Notes: generated by a model not told the origin, from the sequence alone. Shown: positions 20,580 to 30,876, numbered from the stretch's first letter. The stretch: DNA of 64,000 nucleotides from Paraburkholderia humisilvae (GCF_902859855.1 NZ_CADIKH010000029.1:1-64000); one strand, 5' to 3'. Numbers and translations are program-made.

Positions 20580-21548
20580 ATGGATACGTCCAGCATCAAC
20601 GCCCAGAGTATTTTTGACGACAACGCCGCCACGCTGAAGCTCAGCTGGCTGACCGGGCATGAAGGCTGGGAACGCGGCTTTTCGGCGGAAACGGTTGCCA
20701 CCGCAACGTCCAGTGCCGACCTCGTGGGCCACCTGAACCTGATTCACCCGAACCGGATTCAGGTGCTTGGCGAAGCCGAGACCAACTACTACCAGCGCCA
20801 ATCCGACGAAGACCGCTCGCGCCATATGGCCGAGCTGATCGCGCTCGAACCGCCGTTCCTGGTGGTGGCCGGCGGCGTGGCCGCGCCTGCGGAGCTGGTG
20901 TTGCGCTGCACGCGCTCGTCAACGCCATTGTTCACCACGCCGATGTCACCGGCGGCGGTGATCGACAGCCTGCGGCTCTACATGTCGCGCATCCTTGCAC
21001 CTCGCGCGACGCTCCACGGCGTGTTTCTCGACATTCTCGGCATGGGTGTGCTGCTCACCGGCGACTCCGGCCTCGGCAAGAGCGAACTCGGCCTCGAACT
21101 GATCAGCCGCGGCCACGGTCTCGTCGCCGACGATGCGGTCGACTTCGTGCGCCTTGGACCGGATTTCGTCGAAGGGCGCTGCCCGCCTTTGCTGCAGAAC
21201 CTGCTCGAAGTGCGTGGCCTCGGCCTGCTCGACATCAAGACGATCTTCGGTGAGACGGCGGTGCGCCGCAAGATGAAGCTGAAGCTGATCGTTCAACTGG
21301 TGCGCCGCCCGGACGGCGAATTCCAGCGACTGCCGCTCGAAAGCCAGACGGTCGATGTGCTCGGCCTGCCGATCAGCAAAGTGACCATTCAGGTGGCGGC
21401 CGGCCGCAACCTTGCGGTGCTGGTCGAAGCCGCGGTGCGTAACACGATCCTGCAGTTGCGCGGGATCGATACGCTGCGCGATTTCATGGACCGCCAGCGC
21501 CTCGCGATGCAAGACCCGGACAGCCAGTTCCCAGGCAAGCTCATTTGA
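20580..21548 (+). CDS. hprK: HprK, HPr kinase/phosphorylase
   Basis: Phosphorylates or dephosphorylates HPr on its regulatory serine. The 322-residue protein has an N-terminal domain (about 1-135) and a C-terminal kinase domain with Walker A GDSGLGKS (161-168), the conserved His146 (ATLHGVFL) and the HprK signature LEVRGLGLLDIKTIFG. In Gram-negatives it pairs with PTS-Ntr genes, as here with ptsN. GGAG lies about ten bases before the ATG. Two HPr-like targets may exist: the chromosomal PTS-Ntr HPr (not in this window) and the HPr domain of NagF. Confidence 0.95.
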   Translation: MDTSSINAQSIFDDNAATLKLSWLTGHEGWERGFSAETVATATSSADLVGHLNLIHPNRIQVLGEAETNYYQRQSDEDRSRHMAELIALEPPFLVVAGGVAAPAELVLRCTRSSTPLFTTPMSPAAVIDSLRLYMSRILAPRATLHGVFLDILGMGVLLTGDSGLGKSELGLELISRGHGLVADDAVDFVRLGPDFVEGRCPPLLQNLLEVRGLGLLDIKTIFGETAVRRKMKLKLIVQLVRRPDGEFQRLPLESQTVDVLGLPISKVTIQVAAGRNLAVLVEAAVRNTILQLRGIDTLRDFMDRQRLAMQDPDSQFPGKLI

Positions 21549-21621
21549 AATTACGACGGTGGGCGGCGGAGCGGACGAAAAAAGCTGATGCTATGATGAA
21601 ACCAACCGACCCCTCTACCCC

Positions 21622-22515
<894 letters not shown>

Positions 22516-22554
22516 TCGGCCGCGCGTGCGCGGCCTTAACCGAAGCGTTGCGCC

Positions 22555-23190
22555 ATGTCATCTACCTCGCCCGTGATTGCCGATGTGCCGCTTTTCCCAC
22601 TGCACACGGTGCTCTTTCCCGATGGGCTTCTGCCCTTGAAGATCTTCGAAGCGCGCTATCTCGACATGGCGCGAGACTGCCTGCGCGATCAATCGCCGTT
22701 CGGCGTGTGCCTTCTGAAAAGCGGCGGCGAGGTCGCGAAGCCGGATGAACCGTCGGTGCCCGAGTCGGTTGGGTGCCTGGCGGACATCGATCAATGTGAC
22801 GTCGACGAATTCGGCATGCTGCTGATTCGCGCGCGCGGCACACAGCGCTTCAGGCTGCTGTCGTACCGGGTCGAACCGAGCGGCTTGCTGGTCGGCATGG
22901 CCGAGCCGCTGGGCGAAGACGTGCCACTCGAAGGACAGACGCATCTCGCGAAGTTCGGCGCGTGTGCGGAAGTGCTCGAACGGATCATCGCGAGCATCCG
23001 CGAACGCGATCCGGACAGCCTGCCGTTCAACGAACCGTTTCGGCTCGACGATCCGTCGTGGGTATCCAACCGATTGTCGGAAGTCCTGCCTATTGCACTG
23101 CGCTCGCGGCAAAAGCTGATGGAACTGCTAGATGCGGGCGCGCGCATCGATGTCGTGCATCACTATATGCAGCAGCACCAGTTGCTTTAG
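22555..23190 (+). CDS. Lon N-terminal (LAN/substrate-binding) domain protein
   Basis: A 211-residue stand-alone PF02190-type protein beginning IADVPLFPLHTVLFPDGLLPLKIFEARYLDMARDCL, with no AAA+ or protease domain. Such proteins are annotated as peptidase S16 Lon-domain proteins; their biochemical role is not known. It begins 39 bases after rapZ on the same strand. Confidence 0.85.
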   Translation: MSSTSPVIADVPLFPLHTVLFPDGLLPLKIFEARYLDMARDCLRDQSPFGVCLLKSGGEVAKPDEPSVPESVGCLADIDQCDVDEFGMLLIRARGTQRFRLLSYRVEPSGLLVGMAEPLGEDVPLEGQTHLAKFGACAEVLERIIASIRERDPDSLPFNEPFRLDDPSWVSNRLSEVLPIALRSRQKLMELLDAGARIDVVHHYMQQHQLL

Positions 23191-23202
23191 CGATTGCGTA
23201 GT

Positions 23203-23226
23203 GGGCTGCAACGCGGGCTGCAACGC
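23203..23226 (+). repeat. Two-copy 12-base tandem repeat
   Basis: GGGCTGCAACGC is repeated twice without a gap in the convergent spacer between the Lon-domain gene and mutY. Probably a slippage product; no function is suggested. Confidence 0.6.
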
Positions 23227-23251
23227 GGGCGCGCTGCGAAACAACCCGGCG

Positions 23252-24340
23252 CTACAGCAGCGAACCCTGCAGACCGTCAAGCAGCTTTCGCACGGGCGCC
23301 GGCACGCCATACGCATCGATGTCGCTCAATGCGACCCACGCCGTCTCGCCATCCGCGAGCGCCGCGTGCGCACCGGCAACGCGATTCAACTCGACGATGC
23401 GCGGTTCGATGTCGAGCCGAAAGTGCGTAAACGTATGCGTGAGCGGCGCGAGCGGCGACACCGCCGCGCTTGCGCCAAGCGCGCGCGCGCGTTGCGCGAG
23501 CGCGGCTTCATCGGCGGCCTCCGGCAAACTCCACAAGCCGCCCCAGATGCCCGACGGCGGGCGTTTTTCCAGCATCACGGAATTGCCGTCGCGTAACACC
23601 AGCATCCAGGTACGCCGTGTCGGCACCGCCTTCTTCGGCCGCGCAGCCGGCAGTTCGCGCTGGCGTCCGGTCACGTTCGCCACACAATCCGCCGCGAACG
23701 GGCAGCGTGCGCAGTCGGGCCTGCCGCGTACGCACAGCGTCGCCCCCAGATCCATCAGACCTTGCGTATAGGCGACGACTGCTTCATTTGTCGCGTTCGA
23801 TGGCAGCAACGACTCGGCGAGCACCCACATCGCATTCTCGACGCGCTTCTCGCCCGGAAAGCCTTCGACGCCGAACACACGCGCGAGCACGCGCTTTACA
23901 TTGCCGTCGAGAATCGTCGCGCGCGCACCGAAAGCGAACGACGCAATCGCCGCCGCCGTCGACCGGCCAATACCCGGCAATTCGGCAAGCGCCTCGACGG
24001 ACGCGGGAAACACACCGCCATGCTGCTCGACGACCCCCTGCGCGCAGCGATGCAGATTGCGCGCGCGCGAGTAGTAACCGAGCCCGGCCCACAACGCCAT
24101 CACATCGTCGGCCGGCGCCGCGGCGAGCGACGCAACGTCTGGAAAGCGCGCAAGAAATCGCGTGTAGTACGGGATGACCGTCGACACCTGAGTCTGCTGC
24201 AGCATGATCTCGGACAGCCAGATCCGGTACGCGTCGCGGGTGTTCTGCCACGGCAGGTCATGACGGCCGTGCTGGCGCTGCCATGCGATCAAGCGCACAG
24301 AGAAATCGGTCAAAGCGGGTATCGTGGGTAGAACGGACAT
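23252..24340 (-). CDS. mutY: MutY, A/G-specific adenine DNA glycosylase
   Basis: Removes adenine mispaired with 8-oxoG. The 362-residue protein has the HhH-GPD fold with catalytic Glu44 (WLSEIMLQQTQ) and Asp145 (ATILDGNVKR), hairpin LPGIGRSTAAAIASF, an FeS loop with Cys203, 210, 213 and 219, and a C-terminal Nudix-like 8-oxoG recognition domain (RRTWMLVLRDGNSVMLEKRPPSGIWGGLWSLPE). The ATG at 24340 lies seven bases after the mutM stop; the frame is open further upstream only through mutM. mutM-mutY form a GO-repair operon. Confidence 0.96.
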   Translation of the reverse strand: MSVLPTIPALTDFSVRLIAWQRQHGRHDLPWQNTRDAYRIWLSEIMLQQTQVSTVIPYYTRFLARFPDVASLAAAPADDVMALWAGLGYYSRARNLHRCAQGVVEQHGGVFPASVEALAELPGIGRSTAAAIASFAFGARATILDGNVKRVLARVFGVEGFPGEKRVENAMWVLAESLLPSNATNEAVVAYTQGLMDLGATLCVRGRPDCARCPFAADCVANVTGRQRELPAARPKKAVPTRRTWMLVLRDGNSVMLEKRPPSGIWGGLWSLPEAADEAALAQRARALGASAAVSPLAPLTHTFTHFRLDIEPRIVELNRVAGAHAALADGETAWVALSDIDAYGVPAPVRKLLDGLQGSLL

Positions 24341-24347
24341 TGAACAA

Positions 24348-25178
24348 TCAGCGCTGGCAGGTCGGACAATAGTAAGTGGAACGCTGCCCTTGCACGATTT
24401 GCCTGATCGGCGTTCCGCATACCCGGCACGGCAGCCCCGCGCGATCATAGACGAAATAATCGAGTTGGAAGTAGCCGCTTTCACCATCGCTGCCGACGAA
24501 GTCACGCAATGTGCTGCCGCCTTTTTCGATGGCGGCGGCAAGCGTGACGCGTACCGCATCCGCAAGGAGTTCGTAACGCACAAGCGACACGCGGCCCGCC
24601 TGTGTGGTCGGCCGGATCCCCGCGCGAAAAAGGCTTTCGGAGGCGTAAATGTTGCCCACGCCGACTACAATTTCACCAGCGAGCAACGCCTGCTTCACCG
24701 ATACGGTCCGCCCACGCGTTTTGCGGTGCAAAAGCTTACCCGAGAACGCCGGTGCGAACGGTTCGATGCCCAGTCCGGCAAGCAGCGGATGTTCGAGCAC
24801 GTCGCCGTCCGCACGCGCGTGCCAGAGCACCGCACCGAAGCGGCGCGGGTCGCGAAAGCGCAAAATAAAATCGTCGAAGATCCAGTCGACATGGTCGTGC
24901 TTCGCAGCCGCCGGCGGATGCGGCACATTGCGCAGCACGCGCAACGTCCCCGTCATACCGAGGTGCACGATGAACCAACCCTCGTCTATCTCGAACAGCA
25001 AATACTTGCCTCGCCGCTCGACGTTCTTCACGAGCTGGCCGCGCAGCATGCGCGGCAGATCCGCCGGAATCGGCCAGCGCAACGCGGGGGTGCGCACCTC
25101 CATCCGCTCGACCCGGTGCCCGGCCACATAAGGCTCGATCCCGCGGCGGGTGACTTCGACTTCTGGCAACTCTGGCAT
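24348..25178 (-). CDS. mutM: MutM (Fpg), formamidopyrimidine-DNA glycosylase
   Basis: Bifunctional glycosylase/AP lyase that excises 8-oxoG. The 276 residues start MPELPEVEV with catalytic Pro2 and Glu3, have Lys58 in RRGKYL, the H2TH region (VGVGNIYASESLFRAGIRP) and a C-terminal zinc finger with Cys251, 254, 271 and 274. Transcribed ahead of mutY; divergent from the TPR gene with 87 bases between starts. Confidence 0.97.
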   Translation of the reverse strand: MPELPEVEVTRRGIEPYVAGHRVERMEVRTPALRWPIPADLPRMLRGQLVKNVERRGKYLLFEIDEGWFIVHLGMTGTLRVLRNVPHPPAAAKHDHVDWIFDDFILRFRDPRRFGAVLWHARADGDVLEHPLLAGLGIEPFAPAFSGKLLHRKTRGRTVSVKQALLAGEIVVGVGNIYASESLFRAGIRPTTQAGRVSLVRYELLADAVRVTLAAAIEKGGSTLRDFVGSDGESGYFQLDYFVYDRAGLPCRVCGTPIRQIVQGQRSTYYCPTCQR

Positions 25179-25265
25179 GTCTAACAGGTCTGCAACTTGC
25201 GTTGTTGGTTATGCGCGTATTGTAGCGAGCGCGTTACAATCGACCGAAACATTGAACGGATTTCC

Positions 25266-27128
25266 ATGAACCTGTCCTTCGTAAAGCTCTTTCTGAAGCG
25301 TCCGGCCGACGCCGGCCGCGAGCCCCACGGCGAGGCGAACACTTTGCCGCGCGGAGCCTTCGCGCGCCGTCTGGTGGGTGCCGCAGCGCTGGCCGCATGG
25401 ACGTTCGGCGCGCTGCCCGCGCATGCGCAGGACCCGTCTCCCGATACAGATGACAATTCAGTTTCGGTGCAAGATGCGTTCGGCACAGACGCCGATGAGC
25501 AAAAAAATCTTCCCGATGTGCCGCTGACGAGTCAGATCGTATTCCAGGTGCTCGCTGCGGAAGTCGCGCTGCAGCGGAACCAGCCGGCCCCCGCTTACCA
25601 GACCTACCTGGCGCTCGCGCGCGACACGCATGATCCGCGGATGGCGCAGCGCGCAACCGAAATCGCGCTCGCCGCACAAAGTCCGACGGACGCGCTGGCG
25701 GCCGCCCAATTGTGGCAGCAGTACGCACCGGGCTCGGAGCGCGCGGCGCAGCTTGATGCGTCGCTGCTCGTGCTGTCCGGCAAACCTGATGAGGCAGCGC
25801 CGCTGCTCGCAAGCGAGCTCGCGAAGATCAAGCCGGAAAATCGCGGCGCTGGAATCCTTTCGCTGCAGTTGCTGATCTCGCGCGGCCCGAACCGCGTGGG
25901 CGGCCTGCACGTGCTGCAGGATTTGTTGAAGAACGACATGAACCGGCCCGAAGCACAGCTGGCGATCGCGCGCCAGCAACTGCTCGCCGACGACCCGCCG
26001 GGCGCGCGCAAGTCGCTCGAACAGGCGCTCGCGCTGAAGCCGGATTTCCTGCCGGCCGCGTTGACGCTCGCGCAGATGGGCCCCGAGGAGCGCCAGGAAG
26101 GGATCGCGTCGCTCGAGAAGTACGTACAGCAGAATCCCAAGTCGCATGACGCCCGCCTCGCGCTGGCGCAAATGTACCTTGCAAGCGACCGTCTCGACGA
26201 CGCGCAAAAGCAGTTCGAAATCATGCACAAGGACAACGCGAACGACCTCACGCCGCTGATGGCGCTCGCATTGATCAAGATTCAGCAGAAGCACTTCCCC
26301 GAAGCGCAGACCTACCTGACGCAATACGCGCAGCAAGCCGAGAAGACGCAAGGCGCCGACCCGGGCCAGGCCTACATCTATCTCGCGCAGCTGGCGCTCG
26401 AGCAGAAGAACGAATCGGCCGCCGCCGGCTATCTCGACAAGATCCCGCAGAGCAGCCAGCAATACATCCCGGCGCAGATCACGCGCGCGCAACTGCTTGA
26501 GAAACAAGGCAAGCCGGACGATGCGCGCAAGCTGCTGGCCGGCATTCATCCGCTGGACCCGCGCGACCAGGCCCTGCTCGCGCGCACCGACGCGGCAATT
26601 TTGTTCGACGCGAAGCGCTATCCGGAAGCCGAAGCGCGGTTGCAGCAAGCGGTGGACGACTTCCCCGATGATCCCGATCTCACGTACGACTACGCAATGG
26701 CGGCCGAGAAGACGGGCCATTACGACGTGATGGAAACGCAGTTGCGCAAGCTGATGCAAACCCAGCCGGATAACGCACAGGCTTATAACGCGCTCGGCTA
26801 TTCGCTCGCGGATCGCAACCAGCGCCTGCAGGAAGCGGACAAGCTGGTCGAGAAGGCATCGGCCCTCGCGCCTAACGACGCGTTCATCATGGATAGCGTG
26901 GGCTGGGTCAAATATCGTCTGGGCGACACGTCCGATGCGATCAAGATCCTGCGCAAGGCGTACGATCTGCAGCCGAACGCGGAAATCGGCGCACACCTGG
27001 GCGAAGTGCTGTGGAAGAGCGGCGATCAGGAACAGGCGCGCGCTGCGTGGCGCGAAGCGCGCAAGCTCGAACCGGATAACGACACGCTCCTCAAGACGCT
27101 CAAGCGCTTTCAGGTGAACGACCTCTGA
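25266..27128 (+). CDS. Secreted/envelope tetratricopeptide-repeat protein
   Basis: A 620-residue protein with a long n-region and a signal peptide ending at ALPAHA|QDPSP, so periplasmic or membrane-associated. Many TPR units span about residues 75-615; clear ones are NAQAYNALGYSLADRNQRLQEA and AEIGAHLGEVLWKSGDQEQA. The frame is open to 25197, but the ATG at 25266 starts the signal peptide. TACAAT at 25235-25240 is a plausible -10. The TGA overlaps the lolB ATG by one base, suggesting an envelope role connected with lipoprotein sorting. Exact function unknown. Confidence 0.88.
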   Translation: MNLSFVKLFLKRPADAGREPHGEANTLPRGAFARRLVGAAALAAWTFGALPAHAQDPSPDTDDNSVSVQDAFGTDADEQKNLPDVPLTSQIVFQVLAAEVALQRNQPAPAYQTYLALARDTHDPRMAQRATEIALAAQSPTDALAAAQLWQQYAPGSERAAQLDASLLVLSGKPDEAAPLLASELAKIKPENRGAGILSLQLLISRGPNRVGGLHVLQDLLKNDMNRPEAQLAIARQQLLADDPPGARKSLEQALALKPDFLPAALTLAQMGPEERQEGIASLEKYVQQNPKSHDARLALAQMYLASDRLDDAQKQFEIMHKDNANDLTPLMALALIKIQQKHFPEAQTYLTQYAQQAEKTQGADPGQAYIYLAQLALEQKNESAAAGYLDKIPQSSQQYIPAQITRAQLLEKQGKPDDARKLLAGIHPLDPRDQALLARTDAAILFDAKRYPEAEARLQQAVDDFPDDPDLTYDYAMAAEKTGHYDVMETQLRKLMQTQPDNAQAYNALGYSLADRNQRLQEADKLVEKASALAPNDAFIMDSVGWVKYRLGDTSDAIKILRKAYDLQPNAEIGAHLGEVLWKSGDQEQARAAWREARKLEPDNDTLLKTLKRFQVNDL

Positions 27129-27793
27129 TGCATTTTTTCGCGCCGCTTCACCGCCATCTCATCCGGTTTTTCCGCAGCACCCGGGCGCCGCGCCGCGCGG
27201 CGCCCATTCTTACGACTCTTGCAACCGCTGCGCTCGTCGCGCTTGCCGGTTGCGCGAGCGTCAAGCCGCAAGGTCCGTCCACCTCGAATGCAACCACGTC
27301 CGTCACTGCGCAGACCACGCGCGCCTATCACGGGCGCTTCGCGGTGCAGTACGTCGACCCGTACGGCCGTCAGCAAAACGCGTACGGGAATTTCGACTGG
27401 CGTGAGACCGGCGACACCGTTACCGTGCAACTACGCAATCCGCTTGGCCAGACGATGGCGATCGTGACGTCGTCGCCGTCTTCGGCGACGCTCGAGTTGC
27501 CGAACCGCCAGCCGCTCACCGCCGACAACGTCTCGACGCTGATGCAAAACGCGATGGGCTTCGCGTTGCCGGTCGAAGGTCTGCGCTACTGGCTGCAGCC
27601 ATCGGTCGCACCGACTTCGCAAGCGCGCACGGTTCCCGATCCCGAAGATCCGGCGCGGCCGAAGGAGATCGAGCAGGACGGCTGGACAATCGACTATCTC
27701 GCGTACGCGGACGCACCCGCAACCGGCGTAAAACGCTTGAATCTGAACCGCGAGCAACCGCCGCTCGGCATCAAGCTTGTGATTGACCAATAA
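27128..27793 (+). CDS. lolB: LolB, outer-membrane lipoprotein insertion protein
   Basis: Receives lipoproteins from LolA and inserts them in the outer membrane; it is itself a lipoprotein. The 221-residue precursor has a basic N-terminus, a hydrophobic segment and the lipobox LAGC with the lipidated Cys near residue 42. The mature domain has LolB-like features (YHGRFAVQYVDPYGRQQNAYGNFDWRETGDTVTVQLRNPLGQTMAIV; GWTIDYLAYAD). Start overlaps the TPR gene stop; ispE follows 42 bases later. Confidence 0.92.
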   Translation: MHFFAPLHRHLIRFFRSTRAPRRAAPILTTLATAALVALAGCASVKPQGPSTSNATTSVTAQTTRAYHGRFAVQYVDPYGRQQNAYGNFDWRETGDTVTVQLRNPLGQTMAIVTSSPSSATLELPNRQPLTADNVSTLMQNAMGFALPVEGLRYWLQPSVAPTSQARTVPDPEDPARPKEIEQDGWTIDYLAYADAPATGVKRLNLNREQPPLGIKLVIDQ

Positions 27794-27835
27794 AATAGCG
27801 CGTCGCCACCCACTTACGCGCTACATCCCGGACTC

Positions 27836-28729
27836 ATGACCGACACGAACGATTCGCTGCGCGATTGCCTCGCTCCCGCGAAGCTCAATCTTTTCCTGCA
27901 CATCACCGGCCGCCGGCCGGATGGTTACCACACGCTGCAGACGGTGTTCCAGTTGCTCGATTGGGGTGACCGCCTGCATTTCACGCGGCGTGCGGACGGC
28001 CGCATCGAGCGCCTGACTGACGTGCCGGATGTACCGGCCGAGCACGACCTGACGGTGCGCGCGGCAAAGCTGCTCAAGAAGCACACGGGCACCACGGAGG
28101 GCGTCGACATCGAGATCGACAAGCGTCTGCCGATGGGTGCGGGTCTCGGCGGCGGCAGTTCGGATGCGGCCACCACGCTGCTCGCACTAAACCGGCTATG
28201 GCGAGTGAATCTGTCGCGTGCCGAACTGCAATCGCTGGCGCTGCGCCTGGGCGCCGACGTGCCGTTCTTCGTGTTCGGAAAAAATGCATTCGCCGAGGGT
28301 GTCGGCGAGGCGCTTCAGACGGTAGAATTGCCGCCGCGTTATTTCCTCGTGGTGAAGCCGGAAGTTCACGTCCCGACGGCGGCGATTTTCTCTGAAAAAT
28401 CGTTGACAAGGAATTCCGAACCCATCACAATTACGGACTTTCTTACACAGCAAAGCCGCAGCGCAGAATGGCCCGACGGGTTCGGCCGGAATGACATGCA
28501 GCAAGTTGTCGTGGGAAAATACGCGGAAGTTGCGCAAGTGTTGCGGTGGTTCGAAACCTTATCGAATAGCATCGCGCCAGCGCGGATGACCGGGTCGGGC
28601 GCAAGCGTTTTTGCAGCATACCGCAGCATCGGCGAAGCACAGGCGGCTCAAGCCGCATTGCCGGGCGGATGGATTAGCGCAGTAACGGCAAGCCTCGATA
28701 CGCATCCACTCTTTGGCTTCGCGTCATGA
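27836..28729 (+). CDS. ispE: IspE, 4-diphosphocytidyl-2-C-methyl-D-erythritol kinase
   Basis: GHMP kinase of the MEP isoprenoid pathway. The 297 residues contain LAPAKLNLFLHITGRRPDGYH near the N-terminus, the ATP loop PMGAGLGGGSSDAA (99-112), the presumed catalytic Asp141 (LGADVPFFV) and the C-terminal glycine motif MTGSGASVFAAY. The lolB-ispE-tRNA-Gln-prs order is common in betaproteobacteria, to my recollection. Confidence 0.97.
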   Translation: MTDTNDSLRDCLAPAKLNLFLHITGRRPDGYHTLQTVFQLLDWGDRLHFTRRADGRIERLTDVPDVPAEHDLTVRAAKLLKKHTGTTEGVDIEIDKRLPMGAGLGGGSSDAATTLLALNRLWRVNLSRAELQSLALRLGADVPFFVFGKNAFAEGVGEALQTVELPPRYFLVVKPEVHVPTAAIFSEKSLTRNSEPITITDFLTQQSRSAEWPDGFGRNDMQQVVVGKYAEVAQVLRWFETLSNSIAPARMTGSGASVFAAYRSIGEAQAAQAALPGGWISAVTASLDTHPLFGFAS

Positions 28730-28781
28730 GTTTCGCAACGTCGAATGTTCCTACACATCCGGCGGTGTTCAAAGTTAGTGT

Positions 28782-28858
28782 AGGGGAGTCGCCAAGTTGG
28801 TTAAGGCACCGGATTTTGATTCCGGCATGCGAGGGTTCGAGTCCTTCCTCCCCTGCCA
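28782..28858 (+). tRNA. tRNA-Gln (anticodon TTG)
   Basis: A 77-base gene with encoded CCA. The acceptor AGGGGAG pairs with CTCCCCT, discriminator G. The anticodon arm is CCGGA-TTTTGAT-TCCGG with the TTG anticodon centred in the loop, and the T arm is GAGGG-TTCGAGT-CCTTC. It lies between ispE and prs on the same strand, so it may be processed from a longer transcript. Confidence 0.97.
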
Positions 28859-28902
28859 AAATTTCTCGCAGTTCCTCGCCTCCCACAGCCTGAAGCAGGT
28901 GC

Positions 28903-29862
28903 ATGATGAGCAGCCATGACGGCCTGATGGTTTTTACTGGCAACGCGAATCCGGCGCTTGCACAGGAAGTCGTCAAGATTCTCGGTATTCCCCTCGGCAA
29001 AGCAATGGTCAGCCGCTTCTCGGACGGCGAGATCCAGGTCGAGATTCAGGAGAACGTGCGAGGCAAGGATGTGTTTGTCCTGCAATCCACCTGCGCGCCG
29101 ACGAACGACAACCTGATGGAACTGATGATCATGGTCGATGCGTTGAAGCGCGCTTCCGCCGGCCGGATCACCGCTGCGATCCCTTATTTCGGCTACGCGC
29201 GCCAGGATCGTCGCCCGCGCTCGGCACGCGTCGCGATCTCCGCGAAGGTCGTCGCCAACATGCTGGAAATTGCCGGCGTCGAGCGGATCATCACGATGGA
29301 TCTGCACGCGGACCAGATTCAAGGCTTCTTCGACATCCCCGTCGATAACATCTACGCCACGCCTGTGTTGCTCGGCGATCTGCGCAAGCAGAATCACGAG
29401 AACCTGCTGGTAGTGTCGCCGGACGTGGGTGGTGTGGTGCGCGCACGAGCACTCGCGAAGCAGCTGAACTGCGATCTTGCGATCATCGACAAGCGCCGTC
29501 CGAAGGCGAACGTCGCGGAAGTGATGAACATAATCGGCGAAGTCGAAGGCCGCACTTGCGTGATCATGGACGACATGGTTGATACGGCCGGCACGTTGTG
29601 CAAAGCCGCGCAAGTGTTGAAGGAACGCGGCGCGAAGAAGGTGTTCGCATATGCGACGCACCCGGTGCTGTCGGGCGGTGCCGGCGAACGCATCGCCGCA
29701 TCGGCGCTCGATGAAGTGGTCGTCACCGACACCATTCCGCTGGGTGAAGAAGCGCGTTCGTGCGCGAAGATCCGTGCGCTGTCGAGCGCAGGGTTGCTTG
29801 CCGAGACCTTCTCGCGCATCCGTCGCGGCGACTCGGTGATGTCGCTGTTCGCGGAGAGCTGA
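28903..29862 (+). CDS. prs: Prs, ribose-phosphate pyrophosphokinase
   Basis: Makes PRPP from ribose-5-P and ATP for nucleotide, His, Trp and NAD synthesis. The 319 residues include FSDGEIQVEIQENVRGKDV, APTNDNLMELMIMVDALKRASA, YARQDRRPRSARVAISAKVV, the catalytic loop DKRRPKAN and the PRPP loop VIMDDMVDTAGTL. Two consecutive ATGs (28903, 28906) can serve as start. Transcribed after tRNA-Gln and followed by a long hairpin. Confidence 0.97.
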   Translation: MMSSHDGLMVFTGNANPALAQEVVKILGIPLGKAMVSRFSDGEIQVEIQENVRGKDVFVLQSTCAPTNDNLMELMIMVDALKRASAGRITAAIPYFGYARQDRRPRSARVAISAKVVANMLEIAGVERIITMDLHADQIQGFFDIPVDNIYATPVLLGDLRKQNHENLLVVSPDVGGVVRARALAKQLNCDLAIIDKRRPKANVAEVMNIIGEVEGRTCVIMDDMVDTAGTLCKAAQVLKERGAKKVFAYATHPVLSGGAGERIAASALDEVVVTDTIPLGEEARSCAKIRALSSAGLLAETFSRIRRGDSVMSLFAES

Positions 29863-29870
29863 ACCCAATT

Positions 29871-29910
29871 TGCGAAGCTGCCGCGCTAATGTGAGCGCGG
29901 CAGCTTCGCA
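29871..29910 (+). terminator. 17-bp perfect hairpin between prs and rplY
   Basis: TGCGAAGCTGCCGCGCT pairs perfectly with its complement at 29894-29910 across the loop AATGTG, starting eight bases after the prs stop. No U-tract follows (CAATCGG). The placement suits a terminator or 3'-end stabiliser for prs, or an attenuator before rplY. Confidence 0.6.
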
Positions 29911-30035
29911 CAATCGGCATGAACGAACGAAGGTTCATGCCGTCGAGTCCGATGCCTCACGCCGGCAATAAGCAACATCGCGGCAATGAGGTCCTTTTTA
30001 CTGCCTGGTCGCGGGCAGTTGTATTGGAGAAGCAA

Positions 30036-30668
30036 ATGAAAGTCATCGCTTTCGAGCGTAATCTGCATGGTACGGGTGCGAGCCGCCGCCTGCGTAACTC
30101 GGGCAAGACCCCGGGTATCGTGTATGGCGCAAGCAGCGAACCGCAACTGATCGAAATCGATCACAACGCGCTGTGGCACGCACTGAAGAAGGAAGTGTTC
30201 CACTCGTCAATTCTCGACCTGGAAGTGGCCGGCAAGTCGCAGCAGGTTCTGCTGCGCGACGTGCAATACCACCCGTTCCGTCAGCTCGTGCTGCACGTGG
30301 ATTTCCAGCGCGTCGACCCGAACACGAAGCTGCACACGAAGGTGCCGCTGCACTTCATGAATCAGGAAACCAACCCGGCCGTGAAGCTGTCGGGCGCGGT
30401 GATCTCGCACGTCGTGAACGAAATCGAAGTCGAGTGTCTGCCGGCCGCACTGCCGGAGTTCCTCGAAGTCGATCTGGCGAAGATCGAAGCGGGTCAAACG
30501 ATGCACGCGAATGACATCGTGCTGCCGGCAGGTGTCTCGCTGACCGCGCACATCGTGTCGGAAAACCCGGTGATCGCGTCCGCGACGATCCCGGCTGGCG
30601 CCGTTGCAGATGAAGCGACCGATGCGTCGTCGGCCGCTGGTGAAGGCGCAGCTACGCCGGCCGCCTGA
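30036..30668 (+). CDS. rplY: Ribosomal protein L25, CTC/TL5 form
   Basis: Large-subunit protein that binds 5S rRNA. The 210-residue protein has the L25 N-domain (MKVIAFERNLHGTGASRRLRNSGKTPGIVYG, about 1-95), the TL5/CTC C-domain (about 96-185) and an Ala/Ser/Glu-rich tail. It is about twice the length of E. coli L25. TTGGAGAAGCAA is a strong ribosome-binding site for the ATG at 30036. An in-frame start at 29919 would read through the prs spacer and was not used. Confidence 0.96.
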   Translation: MKVIAFERNLHGTGASRRLRNSGKTPGIVYGASSEPQLIEIDHNALWHALKKEVFHSSILDLEVAGKSQQVLLRDVQYHPFRQLVLHVDFQRVDPNTKLHTKVPLHFMNQETNPAVKLSGAVISHVVNEIEVECLPAALPEFLEVDLAKIEAGQTMHANDIVLPAGVSLTAHIVSENPVIASATIPAGAVADEATDASSAAGEGAATPAA

Positions 30669-30733
30669 GTGGGCGACTGAGCCGCATTGCGCGAGCTATC
30701 CTCTCGATCCGTTTCAATGAAACGGTCGACGTG

Positions 30734-30768
30734 ACCCGCCGAGGTTCGCCCCGGCGGGTTTTTTTTCG
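30734..30768 (+). terminator. Rho-independent terminator after rplY
   Basis: Stem ACCCGCCG / CGGCGGGT with a GC-paired inner loop is followed by ten T residues. Strong intrinsic terminator 65 bases after the rplY stop. Confidence 0.93.
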
Positions 30769-30876
30769 CGGGTTTCTCTGCGAAGCTGATGGTTCTGTTA
30801 CCGCAAGTTCTGTTACCGATTACCAGGCTAACCACCGGCTGCCGGAACGTCCGGATAGCCGCCTATCCTCGACAAC

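Noticed and set aside
23203..23226. Start of a CRISPR-like or larger repeat array
   Set aside because: Only two adjacent 12-base copies; no spacer structure.
28782..28858. tRNA-Gln as an integration site for the glycan insert
   Set aside because: No integrase, no duplicated tRNA 3' end, and the insert lies 4 kb away.
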